Below the pieces are notes generated by a model that searched no databases, had not been told where the DNA came from, and saw nothing but the letters and a program-made list of their open reading frames with translations. Positions 1 to 7,694 of a stretch of 13,878 nt of DNA are shown here, in pieces. Where the stretch lies: assembly GCA_017617475.1 (NCBI GenBank), contig JAFZWC010000072.1, forward strand, positions 1 through 13,878, read 5' to 3'. The stretch comes from Bacteroidales bacterium. Lineage in GTDB: Bacteria; Bacteroidota; Bacteroidia; Bacteroidales; UBA932. Every line of letters starts with the position of its first letter. The stretch's first letter is position 1. Made by a program: the position numbers and the translations under genes.

Positions 1-1489
1 CTCCGACATAGCCACCGGCGCCACGGGCCGCAACCACGGTCTGCTGCATTCGGGGGCGCGGTATGCGGTGAATGATGCGGAATCGGCGGAGGAATGCATC
101 CGCGAAAACCGGATTCTGCGCCGGGTCGCCGCCCATTGCATTGACGAGAGCGACGGCCTTTTCGTCACCCTCCCGGAAGACGACCTGGACTACCAGAAAA
201 CCTTCGTCCAGGCCTGCCGCAATGCAGGAATCAGGGCCGATATCATAGACCCTGACCTGGCCCGGAGGCTGGAGCCGTCCGTAAACCCGGACATCATCGG
301 CGCCGTACGTGTTCCGGACTGCAGCGTGGATCCTTTCCGCCTGTGCGCCGCCAACATGCTGGACGCCAAACTGCACGGCGGTCAGGTGCGCCTGCAGACG
401 GAAGTGACGGGTATCATCAAGGAAGGCGACACGGTCAAGGGCATCCGCACGCACAACCGCAATACCGGTGAAGACCAGGAGTTTTACGCTCCCATCGTGG
501 TGAATGCCGGTGGCGTCTGGGGGCAGGAACTGGCCCAGATGGCCGGTGTAAAAGTGGGCATGTTCCCCGCCAAGGGTTCCCTGCTCATCTTCGCTCACCG
601 CGTGAACAACATGGTTATCAACCGCTGCCGCAAGCCCTCCAATGCCGATATCCTGGTCCCTGGAGACACGGTTTGCATAGTGGGAACCACTTCCTCCCGC
701 ATCCCGTTGGAAGAGTGCCGCAACGTAGCCGTCACGCCGGACGAGGTGACGCTCCTCATCACGGAAGGCATGAAGCTGGCCCCCAGGCTGGCATCTACCC
801 GAATCCTGCGCGCCTATGCCGGCGTACGCCCGCTGGTAAGCGCCGATGACGACCCTACCGGCCGCAACATCTCCCGCGGCATCGTTTGCCTGGACCACGA
901 GACTCGCGACGGCGTCAAGGGCCTGATTACCATAACCGGAGGCAAGCTCACCAGCTACCGCCTCATGGCCGAGATGGCCACCGACCTGGTCTGTAAGAAA
1001 CTGGGCCTGGACAAAGCCTGCGAAACGGCCACCACTCCCCTTCCGGGTTCGGAAGAAGGCTCCTACGAAGAAGTAGCCAAGAAGATTTGGGAGAATCCCA
1101 CCACGGCACAGAAAGTGGCTGCCGCCCGCATGGGAAGCCGCGTTTCCCGCATCCGCAGCGCCGACCGCCGTGACGAGGCCCTCATCTGCGAATGCGAGCA
1201 GGTCTCCATGGGAGAGATCAATTCGGCCATCGAGCGCCTGGAAGCATCTACCCTCACGGACCTGCGCCGCCGCACCCGCGTGGGCATGGGAACGTGTCAG
1301 GGCGAGTTCTGCGCCTGCCGCGCCGCCGGCCTCCTGGCCAAGGCCCACGGCTGCATAGAGAAAGAGCGGGCCGACATCGATTACTTCCTCCAGGAGCGCT
1401 GGAAAGGCAATTTCCCCATAGGCTGGGGCGACACCCTCCGCGAAGCCGAATACACACAATGGGTTTATAAACACGTTTTGGGCATATGA
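1..1489 (+). CDS. glpA: Anaerobic glycerol-3-phosphate dehydrogenase subunit A, 5' partial
   Basis: FAD-containing catalytic subunit that oxidises glycerol-3-phosphate to dihydroxyacetone phosphate at the inner face of the membrane, working with GlpB and GlpC. The reading frame is open from base 2, so the gene begins upstream. The first visible residues, SDIATGATGRNHGLLHSGAR, match the region after the FAD-binding fold of E. coli GlpA as I remember it. I infer that only about 40 N-terminal residues, including the Rossmann glycine motif, are missing. The 495 visible residues include RCRKPSDADILVPGD-like and TITGGKLTSYRLMAE segments. The C-terminal BFD-like [2Fe-2S] domain has Cys at fragment positions 396, 398, 432 and 437 (CEC, then CQGEFC), which separates GlpA from the aerobic enzyme GlpD. 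The GTG at 68 is internal, not the start. The stop overlaps the glpB start (ATGA, 1486-1489), so translation is probably coupled. Confidence 0.96.
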   Translation, partial: SDIATGATGRNHGLLHSGARYAVNDAESAEECIRENRILRRVAAHCIDESDGLFVTLPEDDLDYQKTFVQACRNAGIRADIIDPDLARRLEPSVNPDIIGAVRVPDCSVDPFRLCAANMLDAKLHGGQVRLQTEVTGIIKEGDTVKGIRTHNRNTGEDQEFYAPIVVNAGGVWGQELAQMAGVKVGMFPAKGSLLIFAHRVNNMVINRCRKPSNADILVPGDTVCIVGTTSSRIPLEECRNVAVTPDEVTLLITEGMKLAPRLASTRILRAYAGVRPLVSADDDPTGRNISRGIVCLDHETRDGVKGLITITGGKLTSYRLMAEMATDLVCKKLGLDKACETATTPLPGSEEGSYEEVAKKIWENPTTAQKVAAARMGSRVSRIRSADRRDEALICECEQVSMGEINSAIERLEASTLTDLRRRTRVGMGTCQGEFCACRAAGLLAKAHGCIEKERADIDYFLQERWKGNFPIGWGDTLREAEYTQWVYKHVLGI

Positions 1490-2613
1490 GGTACGACGTA
1501 GTTATCATAGGAGGCGGCCTGGCCGGCCTCACCGCAGGCATCAGCCTGCAGAAGGCCGGGAAGAGCACGGCCATCGTAAGTACCGGTCAGAATGCCCTGT
1601 ACTTCTTCTCCGGCTGCTTTGAATCCATTCAGGAGCCCGAGCCGGAAATCAAGACCCTCTTTTCCGAGGCCGGCATCCGGCTGCACTACACGCCGGGCGT
1701 CCGCCTCATGCCCATGGGCACCTTCAAGGAATCGGCCCTGGCGCTGGAAGACGTAAGCCTCTTCCCCACCCCTCAGTTCGGCCGGAAGGTTCTCATTATC
1801 AACTTCATGGCATACCACGATTTCTTCTCCTCCTTCCTGGCCGAAGGGCTGGAGAAGCAGGGCATGGAATGCCGTATCCGCTTCCTCAACCTGGGAGACC
1901 TAACCCAGCCCGACCTGAGTCCCAACCAGATGCGCGCCGTGCAGATTGCCCGCAAGATGGACGAGGTGTGGGAGAAGGTGGTTCAGGAAGTGCGCGTGCT
2001 CCTGAAGGACGAAGACACCGTGATACTGCCGCAGGTCTTCGGCCTTAACGACGCAACCATTCCGGAACGCATCCGCCAGGGCATCCCGGCCCGCGTGGTC
2101 TTTGCCGGCACCCTGCCGCCCTCGGTTCCGGGCATCCGCACACAGATGCTCCTGAAGAAGCGCTACGAGGTGCTGGGCGGCACCTACCTCATGGGAGACC
2201 GCGTCACCGGCGCCCATGTATACGAAGACGTGGTCCAGAATGTGGTAACCAAGCATCTGGACCGCCATTACCTGGAGGCTGACCACTTTATCCTGGCCAG
2301 CGGCAGTTTCTTCTCCAAAGGACTCAGCAGCAACCCTTTCAAGATTTACGAGCCCCTGTTCGAACTGGACATGGACTACAACACGGACCGTAACGCCTGG
2401 TACGATCCCTCCTTCGCTAACCACCAACCTTACCTGGGCTTCGGCGTCAAGACGGACGCCAACCTCCAACCCTGCCGCAAAGACGTTCCCGTCAAGAACC
2501 TGTATGTAATAGGCTCCATCCTGGGAGAAACGCATCCCGAACTGGGCTGCGGCGCCGGCCTCGCTATCCGAAGCGCCCTCAAGGTAACCGAACTAATAAC
2601 CAACCAACATTAA
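1486..2613 (+). CDS. glpB: Anaerobic glycerol-3-phosphate dehydrogenase subunit B
   Basis: Flavoprotein subunit of the GlpABC complex, thought to relay electrons between GlpA and the membrane-linked iron-sulfur subunit GlpC. The product is 375 residues. It opens with a nucleotide-binding fold (DVVIIGGGLAGLTAG, glycines at 9-11 and 14). Further family signatures are TLPPSVPGIRTQ near the middle, FILASGSFFSKGL, and a C-terminal flavin segment LYVIGSILGETHPELGCGAG. It is about 45 residues shorter than my recollection of E. coli GlpB (about 419). The shortfall appears to lie mostly after the SGCFES segment, where E. coli has a longer insert. The ATG lies inside the glpA stop region and the TAA shares one base with the glpC ATG (2611-2615), so all three subunits are translationally linked. 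No Shine-Dalgarno sequence is visible. Confidence 0.95.
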   Translation: MRYDVVIIGGGLAGLTAGISLQKAGKSTAIVSTGQNALYFFSGCFESIQEPEPEIKTLFSEAGIRLHYTPGVRLMPMGTFKESALALEDVSLFPTPQFGRKVLIINFMAYHDFFSSFLAEGLEKQGMECRIRFLNLGDLTQPDLSPNQMRAVQIARKMDEVWEKVVQEVRVLLKDEDTVILPQVFGLNDATIPERIRQGIPARVVFAGTLPPSVPGIRTQMLLKKRYEVLGGTYLMGDRVTGAHVYEDVVQNVVTKHLDRHYLEADHFILASGSFFSKGLSSNPFKIYEPLFELDMDYNTDRNAWYDPSFANHQPYLGFGVKTDANLQPCRKDVPVKNLYVIGSILGETHPELGCGAGLAIRSALKVTELITNQH

Positions 2614-3830
2614 TGACTTTTCAGGAATATACTGAGAGCGAGTACAATTTTGAGGAGTGTACCAAGTGTACCATCTGTACGGCCTATTGCCCGGTCATGC
2701 AGGTGAACCCGTTGTATCCCGGTCCCAAACAGGCCGGGCCCGACGGGGAACGCCTCCGTCTCAGAGACCCCAGTTTCTTTGACGAGACCCTCAAATATTG
2801 CCTCAACTGCAAGCGCTGCGAGGTGTATTGCCCGTCAGAGGTAAAGGTGGCCGACCTTATCCAATCGGCCCGCATCAAGTACGAAACCGCACCGCCCAAG
2901 GTGAGGGACGTCCTGCTGGCCAATACGGACGTGATGGGCAAACTGGCCCGTCCGGTGGCCCCCGTGGTGAACTTCGCCACCCGCCGCCAGATTACCCGCA
3001 CCGCCATGGACGTCATGCTGCGCATAGACCGGCACCGCACTTTCCCGGAATACTCGGCCAGGAGCTTCGAGGGCTGGCTCAAGCGGCGCAAGAAGGAGCA
3101 GGCGGCCTTCCCCGAACAGGTTGCCTACTACCATGGCTGCTATGTAAACTACAACTATCCCCAGCTGGGCAAAGACCTGGTGAAGGTACTCAATGCCCTG
3201 GGCATAGGTGTGCAGCTGGTAGACAAGGAGAAGTGCTGCGGCATAGCCCTCATAAGCAACCGCCTGAGCAAGCAGGCCGCCAAGAATGCCGTTCACAACG
3301 TGGAGCAGATGGCAAAAGCCGTGGAGAAGGGCCTCAAGATAGTCACCACTTCCTCCACCTGCACCCTCACCATGCGCGAGGAGTATCCCAACCTTTTGGG
3401 CGTGGACAACTCGGCCGTCAGGGACTCTCTCCTCATGGCCACCCGCTTCATCTGCGAAAAGCTGGAACAGGGCGCCACGCTCCCCTTCAGGGCCGATTTC
3501 CACAAACGCGTGGCGTACCACACCCCCTGCCACATGCAGCGCCTGGGCTGGGGAGTTTTCTCCCAGAGGCTGCTTCAGATGATTCCCGGTGTGGAATTCA
3601 CCCTCCTGGAGCAAGGCTGCTGCGGCATGTCCGGCACCTACGGCTTCAAGAAAGAAAACTACGCCTTCTCGCAAGCCATAGGGGAACCCCTCTTCGACCA
3701 GATCCGCGCCGTAAACCCGGACGTAGTGGCCTGCGACTGCGAAACCTGCAAATGGCAAATAGAAATGTCCACCGGCTACAAGGTGGAGAACCCCATCTCC
3801 ATTTTAGCCGAAGCAATAAGTATTGAATAA
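2613..3830 (+). CDS. glpC: Anaerobic glycerol-3-phosphate dehydrogenase subunit C (iron-sulfur)
   Basis: Iron-sulfur subunit that attaches GlpAB to the cytoplasmic membrane and passes electrons to the quinone pool (menaquinone in an anaerobe; inference). The 405 residues compare with about 396 in E. coli. Two ferredoxin-type clusters are visible: CxxCxxCxxxCP with Cys 16, 19, 22, 26 (CTKCTICTAYCP) and Cys 63, 66, 69, 73 (CLNCKRCEVYCP). Then come two cysteine-rich CCG domains, seen as KCCGIALISN with TPCHMQRLGW, and GCCGMSGTYGFKKENY with DCETCKWQIEMST. These CCG domains are the heterodisulfide-reductase-like module typical of GlpC. The stretch YPGPKQAGPDGERLRL is nearly identical to the E. coli protein from memory. 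The start overlaps the glpB stop by one base. The stop (3828-3830) is followed directly by the 30-bp palindrome. Confidence 0.96.
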   Translation: MTFQEYTESEYNFEECTKCTICTAYCPVMQVNPLYPGPKQAGPDGERLRLRDPSFFDETLKYCLNCKRCEVYCPSEVKVADLIQSARIKYETAPPKVRDVLLANTDVMGKLARPVAPVVNFATRRQITRTAMDVMLRIDRHRTFPEYSARSFEGWLKRRKKEQAAFPEQVAYYHGCYVNYNYPQLGKDLVKVLNALGIGVQLVDKEKCCGIALISNRLSKQAAKNAVHNVEQMAKAVEKGLKIVTTSSTCTLTMREEYPNLLGVDNSAVRDSLLMATRFICEKLEQGATLPFRADFHKRVAYHTPCHMQRLGWGVFSQRLLQMIPGVEFTLLEQGCCGMSGTYGFKKENYAFSQAIGEPLFDQIRAVNPDVVACDCETCKWQIEMSTGYKVENPISILAEAISIE

Positions 3831-3860
3831 GATGAAGGTATAGTGCACTATACCTTCATC
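3831..3860. promoter_or_regulatory. Perfect 30-bp palindrome between glpC and glpT
   Basis: The left arm GATGAAGGTATAGTG (3831-3845) is the exact reverse complement of the right arm CACTATACCTTCATC (3846-3860), with no spacer. It begins at the base after the glpC stop and ends 15 bases before the glpT ATG. As RNA it would form a roughly 13-bp stem with a small TGCA loop. As DNA it has the symmetry of a dimeric repressor operator. No T-run follows, so it is not a classical terminator. It could be an operator, an mRNA-stabilising or processing hairpin, or a partial attenuator that lowers glpT relative to glpABC. The sequence does not decide between these. Confidence 0.6.
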
Positions 3861-3875
3861 AAACACATAATTAAT

Positions 3876-5249
3876 ATGCTAAAGATTTTACAGCAGCCGG
3901 CGTATAAGCCGGCAGAGACGGGTCCTGAGGCCGACGCCAAGTACAAACGACTGCGGTGGCAGGTGTTTCTGGGGGCATTTATAGGCTATGCCGGCTTTTA
4001 TCTGGTGCGGAAGAATTTGTCCATGGCCATACCGGCCATGGCGCCGCTGGGCTTTGAAAAGACCGAACTGGGCTTTGTGCTGGGCCTGAATGCTGCTGCC
4101 TATGCGCTGTCCAAGTTCCTGATGGGCAGTGTTTCCGACCGGTCCAACGCCCGCGTTTTCCTGCCTCTGGGCCTCATTCTCACGGCCATTTCCATGTGCT
4201 TCATGATTGTGCCCATCCAGTTCATAGGGGCCGACCACAAAGCCCTGGCCATTCTGGTAATGGGCGTGCTGAATGCAGCCGTGGGCTGGTTCAACGGCAT
4301 GGGCTGGCCTCCTTGCGGCCGTGTGATGACGCACTGGTTCTCACCCGGCGAGCGGGGCACCATGATGAGCATCTGGAACTGCGCCCACAATGTGGGTGGC
4401 GCCCTGGTGGGCCCCATGGCCACATACGGCGCCGTGTGGTTCGGCAGCTGGTTCTATGGCTCCCATACGGGACTGTACTTCCTCATCGGCACCTTTGCCT
4501 TCCCCGCCGCCGTTGCGCTGTTCATTGCCCTTCTGGCCTACGTACTGCTTCGCGACACGCCGCAGTCCTGTGGCCTTCAGTCCGTGGAAGCCTGGCGCAA
4601 CGACTATCCCAAGAACTACTCCGAGAAGCACGAACAGACGCTTACCACCAAGGAAATCTTCTTCCAGTACGTGCTTAACAACAAGTTCCTGTGGTTTATA
4701 GCCCTGTCCAACGCCTTTGTGTATATGGTACGCTACGGCTGCCTGGACTGGGCCCCTACCATTCTTACCGAGAAGGGCATTGACCTCAAGAGCGCCGGCT
4801 GGGCATACTTCGCCTACGAATTCGCCGCCATCCCGGGCACGCTGCTCTGCGGCTGGTTGTCGGACAAACTCTTCCACGGCAAACGCGCCCTGCCCACCAT
4901 CCTCTTCATGGCCCTTGTGCTGGTATTCATTGTCCTTTACTGGCAGTTCATAGACAACCTTACCATGGTTATCATCTGCCTCATCGGCATTGGCTTCTTC
5001 ATCTATGGACCCGTGATGCTCATCGGCGTTCAGGCGCTGGATCTGGCTCCCAAGAACGCCGCCGGTACGGCCGCCGGTCTCACCGGCTTCTTCGGCTACT
5101 TCCTGGGCACCTTCATCCTGGCCAATACCGTCATAGGCTGGGTGGCCCAGACCGCCGGCTGGAGCTGGACCTTCATCCTCCTCATCGGAGCCTGCGTCCT
5201 CTCCATAGTCTTTATGGCGCTGACCCTGAAAGAAGAGCGCCGCGGCTAA
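3876..5249 (+). CDS. glpT: Glycerol-3-phosphate transporter (MFS antiporter)
   Basis: Inner-membrane organophosphate:phosphate antiporter of the major facilitator superfamily, importing glycerol-3-phosphate in exchange for phosphate. From ATG 3876 the product is 457 residues (E. coli about 452) and begins MLKILQQPAYKP. An in-frame GTG at 3843 lies inside the palindrome and would add 11 unconserved residues, so it is rejected as the start. The family signature GSVSDRSNARVFLPLGL, the segment GMGWPPCGRVMTHWFS, WNCAHNVGG, RDTPQSCGL and GIPGTLLCGWLSDK are all present. Phosphate- and substrate-site residues appear kept: Arg45 (VRKN), His171 (CAHN) and Arg286 (MVRYG), matching E. coli Arg45, His165 and Arg269. 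Twelve hydrophobic segments are expected. It follows glpC by 45 bases and has no clear promoter of its own, so it is probably the last gene of a glpABCT operon. Confidence 0.96.
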   Translation: MLKILQQPAYKPAETGPEADAKYKRLRWQVFLGAFIGYAGFYLVRKNLSMAIPAMAPLGFEKTELGFVLGLNAAAYALSKFLMGSVSDRSNARVFLPLGLILTAISMCFMIVPIQFIGADHKALAILVMGVLNAAVGWFNGMGWPPCGRVMTHWFSPGERGTMMSIWNCAHNVGGALVGPMATYGAVWFGSWFYGSHTGLYFLIGTFAFPAAVALFIALLAYVLLRDTPQSCGLQSVEAWRNDYPKNYSEKHEQTLTTKEIFFQYVLNNKFLWFIALSNAFVYMVRYGCLDWAPTILTEKGIDLKSAGWAYFAYEFAAIPGTLLCGWLSDKLFHGKRALPTILFMALVLVFIVLYWQFIDNLTMVIICLIGIGFFIYGPVMLIGVQALDLAPKNAAGTAAGLTGFFGYFLGTFILANTVIGWVAQTAGWSWTFILLIGACVLSIVFMALTLKEERRG

Positions 5250-5291
5250 AAGCCCGTGAAATATAACTGATTGATTATCTGTCACAAACAA

Positions 5292-5324
5292 AAATCCTCC
5301 TCCGCGTTTTGCGGAGGAGGATTT
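5292..5324. terminator. Bidirectional rho-independent terminator between convergent glpT and glpF
   Basis: A perfect 14-bp stem, AAATCCTCCTCCGC (5292-5305) and GCGGAGGAGGATTT (5311-5324), encloses the loop GTTTT. The A-rich run before it (AACAAAAA) becomes a T-run on the - strand, so the signal is strongest for the glpF-side operon. For glpT the stem ends in its own TTT and is followed by GTATAA. It sits in the 212-base spacer between the glpT stop and the glpF stop, where both operons need an end. Confidence 0.85.
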
Positions 5325-5371
5325 GTATAAGCTGCTCAGTTTGAGCAAGATCCATTTCACGACCATCATAC

Positions 5372-5453
5372 TGTCATACCGAGCGAAGCGAGTGTATCTC
5401 ACTATTTTGGGTTTGAGATACACTCGCCTCATTTCATTCGGCTCGGTATGACA
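5372..5453. repeat. Dispersed palindromic repeat, inverted pair (locus 1)
   Basis: Two copies of a short unit lie in opposite orientation. The unit reads AGATACACTCG, then a variable apex, then CTCGGTATGACA. One copy is on the - strand (5372-5400, apex CTTCG); the other is on the + strand (5416-5453, longer apex CCTCATTTCATTCGG). Their AGATAC ends face each other across a short loop. The whole can fold into nested stems: 13 bp (5372-5384 with 5441-5453) and 12 bp (5389-5400 with 5415-5426). The same unit occurs twice more at 12546-12609. It fills the spacer up to 8 bases from the glpF stop and looks like a REP- or MITE-like intergenic element, with no coding capacity. Confidence 0.8.
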
Positions 5454-5461
5454 ATATACGT

Positions 5462-6199
5462 TTAGAACACCAGCAGGAACAGGCCGGCGGCCAGGCAGGC
5501 GCCCACCATGGGGCCTGCTACCGGCACCCAACTGTAGTTCCAGCCGCTGTCACGCTTGCCCTGGATGGGCAGCACGGCGTGGGCGCAGCGGGGGCTCAGG
5601 TCACGGGCCGGGTTCATGGCATAGCCGGTGGTTCCGCCCAGGGACATACCCAGGGCCATGATGAGGCACGTTACGGGCCAGGCGCCGATGGCACCGGTGG
5701 AAGCCGCAACAGGGCCCACCTGGAAGGCATTGCCTTCAAAGCCGATGGCCAGAATCACGAATACCAGCAGGCAGGTGGCAATGGTCTCAGAGAGGAAGTT
5801 GCGCCACGGGTTCCAGATGGCCGGCATAGTGCAGAAGGTACCCAGCATGGTGTCGGGTTCATCGGCCGTAGCCTTGTAGTGGTCTTTGTAGAAAACCCAC
5901 ACCAGAACGGCACCTACGAAGCCGCCCAGCATCTGGGCCACACAGTAACCCAGTACCTTGCTCCAGGCAAACTTGCCGGCAATGGCCAGGCCCAGCGTCA
6001 CGGCCGGGTTCAGGTGCGCACCGGAAACAGGGCCGGCAATGAGCACGCCCATCATCACGGCGAAGCCCCAGGCCAGGGCTATCACCACCCATCCGCCGCC
6101 CTTGGCTTTGGATTTGTTCAAAGACGTGGCAGCACACGCGCCGTCACCCAACAGTACAAGCACCAAAGTGCCCAGAAACTCAAATACGTAAGGATTCAT
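5462..6199 (-). CDS. glpF: Glycerol uptake facilitator (aquaglyceroporin, MIP family)
   Basis: Inner-membrane channel that lets glycerol diffuse into the cell, where GlpK traps it. The 245-residue product has the two half-helix motifs of the family: NPA at 64-66 (GAHLNPAVT) and NPA at 196-198 (GYAMNPARDLSPR). The Asp following the second NPAR (Asp200) marks the glycerol-conducting branch rather than water-only aquaporins. The selectivity filter reads Trp44, Tyr193 and Arg199, against Trp48, Phe200 and Arg206 in E. coli GlpF, so one aromatic is changed from Phe to Tyr. It is shorter than E. coli GlpF (about 281), mostly at the ends and in loops. The start lies 2 bases after the glpK stop, so it is the last gene of the - strand operon, with the terminator hairpin beyond it. 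Confidence 0.95.
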   Translation of the reverse strand: MNPYVFEFLGTLVLVLLGDGACAATSLNKSKAKGGGWVVIALAWGFAVMMGVLIAGPVSGAHLNPAVTLGLAIAGKFAWSKVLGYCVAQMLGGFVGAVLVWVFYKDHYKATADEPDTMLGTFCTMPAIWNPWRNFLSETIATCLLVFVILAIGFEGNAFQVGPVAASTGAIGAWPVTCLIMALGMSLGGTTGYAMNPARDLSPRCAHAVLPIQGKRDSGWNYSWVPVAGPMVGACLAAGLFLLVF

Positions 6200-6201
6200 A
6201 A

Positions 6202-7680
6202 TTATTTATTAATCGTACGGTTAATGGCATCGGCCCAGCCGGCCTTTACGCCGGAAACGTCGGTGCCGGAGGGTTTGAAGCAGCGCTCTACCTGCCACTG
6301 GGCCTTAATCTCGTCCAGCGAAGACCAGTAGCCTACGGCCAGGCCGGCCAGGTAGCAGGCGCCCATGGCGGTAGTTTCCGTGACCACGGGGCGTACCACA
6401 GAGGCGCCCAGGATATCGGCCTGGAACTGCATCATGAGGTTGTTGCGGGAGGCGCCGCCGTCCACCTTCAGCTCGGCCAAAGGCACTCCGGCATCCTTTT
6501 CCATGGCCTGGACAATGTCCATGGTCTGGAAAGCGATGCCTTCCAAGGCCGCACGGGCAATGTGTGCCGCAGTGGTGCCGCGGGTAATGCCGCAGATGAC
6601 GCCGTGGGCATACTGGTCCCAGTACGGGGCGCCCATGCCGGTAAGGGCAGGAACGAAGTACACGCCGCCGTTGTCCTCGACGGTAGAGGCCAGGGCCTCG
6701 ATCTCGGAAGAGGAGCGGATGATACCCAGACCGTCACGCAGCCACTGGACCACGCTGCCGCCCACGAAGATGGAACCTTCCAAGGCGTAGTTCACGGTGT
6801 CCCCTATCTTCCACGCCACGGTGGTGAGCAGGTTGTTCTTGGAAAGGATGGGCTTGGTACCCGTATTCATGAGCAGGAAGCAGCCCGTGCCGTACGTGTT
6901 CTTTACCGAACCCGGCTCCGTACACATCTGGCCGAAGAGGGCCGCCTGCTGGTCACCGGCTATACCGGCGATGGGAACCTCGTGCGCAAAGAGGGTGGTC
7001 TTGGTGTGGCCGTACACCTCCGAGGAAGACTTCACGGCGGGCATCATGGATGCCGGGATGCCGAAGAGTTCCATCAGCTCCTTGTCCCATTCCAGCGTAT
7101 TGATGTTGAACAGCATGGTACGGGAGGCATTGGTAACATCCGTCACATGGACCGTGCCGCGGGTAAGCTGCCATACCAGCCAGCTGTCCACGGTGCCGAA
7201 GCGCAGTTTGCCGGCTTCGGCCTTCTCCCGTGCGCCTGGCACATTGTCCAGAATCCACTTGATCTTGGTGCCGGAGAAATAGGCGTCGATGATGAGGCCC
7301 GTCTTCTCCCGGATCTTGTCCACCAGGCCCTGCGCCTTCAGGGAATCGCAGAAGGCCGATGTACGACGGTCCTGCCACACGATGGCGTTGTACACGGGTT
7401 CGCCCGTATCGGCATCCCACACTATAGTGGTTTCACGCTGATTGGTGATGCCGATGGCGGCTATATCCCTGCCGCTGAGGCCCTTAAGGGTAATGGCCTC
7501 CGCAATGACGGCCGCCTCTGACGACCAGATTTCCCTGGGGTTGTGCTCTACCCAGCCGGGCTGGGGAAAGTACTGGGTAAACTCCTGCTGGGCCACGGAG
7601 CAAATATTACCCTCGTGGTCAAATACAATGGCCCGGGAACTGCTGGTTCCCTGATCCAATGCTAAAATGTACTGCTGCAT
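6202..7680 (-). CDS. glpK: Glycerol kinase
   Basis: Cytoplasmic FGGY-family kinase that phosphorylates glycerol with ATP to glycerol-3-phosphate, the substrate of GlpABC. The 492 residues compare with about 502 in E. coli. The N-terminal ATPase motif [12 protein letters not shown] and the C-terminal family signature [18 protein letters not shown] are present. The glycerol-binding residues are all kept: Arg82-Glu83 (NQRETT), Trp102, Tyr134 (DAYFSGTK) and Asp243 ([10 protein letters not shown]). The loop before that Asp reads [14 protein letters not shown]. It lacks the GGTR segment that binds fructose-1,6-bisphosphate in E. coli, and I see no His at the HPr-phosphorylated position of Firmicutes enzymes, so neither known control seems present (inference). 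It lies 14 bases after the hydrolase stop and 2 bases before glpF. Confidence 0.97.
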   Translation of the reverse strand: MQQYILALDQGTSSSRAIVFDHEGNICSVAQQEFTQYFPQPGWVEHNPREIWSSEAAVIAEAITLKGLSGRDIAAIGITNQRETTIVWDADTGEPVYNAIVWQDRRTSAFCDSLKAQGLVDKIREKTGLIIDAYFSGTKIKWILDNVPGAREKAEAGKLRFGTVDSWLVWQLTRGTVHVTDVTNASRTMLFNINTLEWDKELMELFGIPASMMPAVKSSSEVYGHTKTTLFAHEVPIAGIAGDQQAALFGQMCTEPGSVKNTYGTGCFLLMNTGTKPILSKNNLLTTVAWKIGDTVNYALEGSIFVGGSVVQWLRDGLGIIRSSSEIEALASTVEDNGGVYFVPALTGMGAPYWDQYAHGVICGITRGTTAAHIARAALEGIAFQTMDIVQAMEKDAGVPLAELKVDGGASRNNLMMQFQADILGASVVRPVVTETTAMGACYLAGLAVGYWSSLDEIKAQWQVERCFKPSGTDVSGVKAGWADAINRTINK

Positions 7681-7694
7681 AGTTCTAAAGCGTT

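Noticed and set aside
3843..3875. GTG at 3843 as the glpT start, giving an 11-residue extension
   Set aside because: The extension is not GlpT-like and lies inside the palindrome. The protein from ATG 3876 begins as GlpT proteins do, with Arg45 at the same number as in E. coli.
5372..5453. Inverted repeats as a CRISPR array or att site
   Set aside because: There are only two units per locus in inverted orientation, with no regular spacers, cas genes or integrase nearby.
4341..5531. 396-codon open frame on the - strand opposite glpT
   Set aside because: It covers the conserved glpT frame, its peptide is low-complexity Gly/Ala/Glu/His-rich, and it runs through the terminator hairpin and repeat. 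It is a by-product of GC-rich codon bias.
6562..7521. 319-codon open frame on the + strand opposite glpK
   Set aside because: glpK is intact with all glycerol-binding residues, and the antisense product resembles no family I know.
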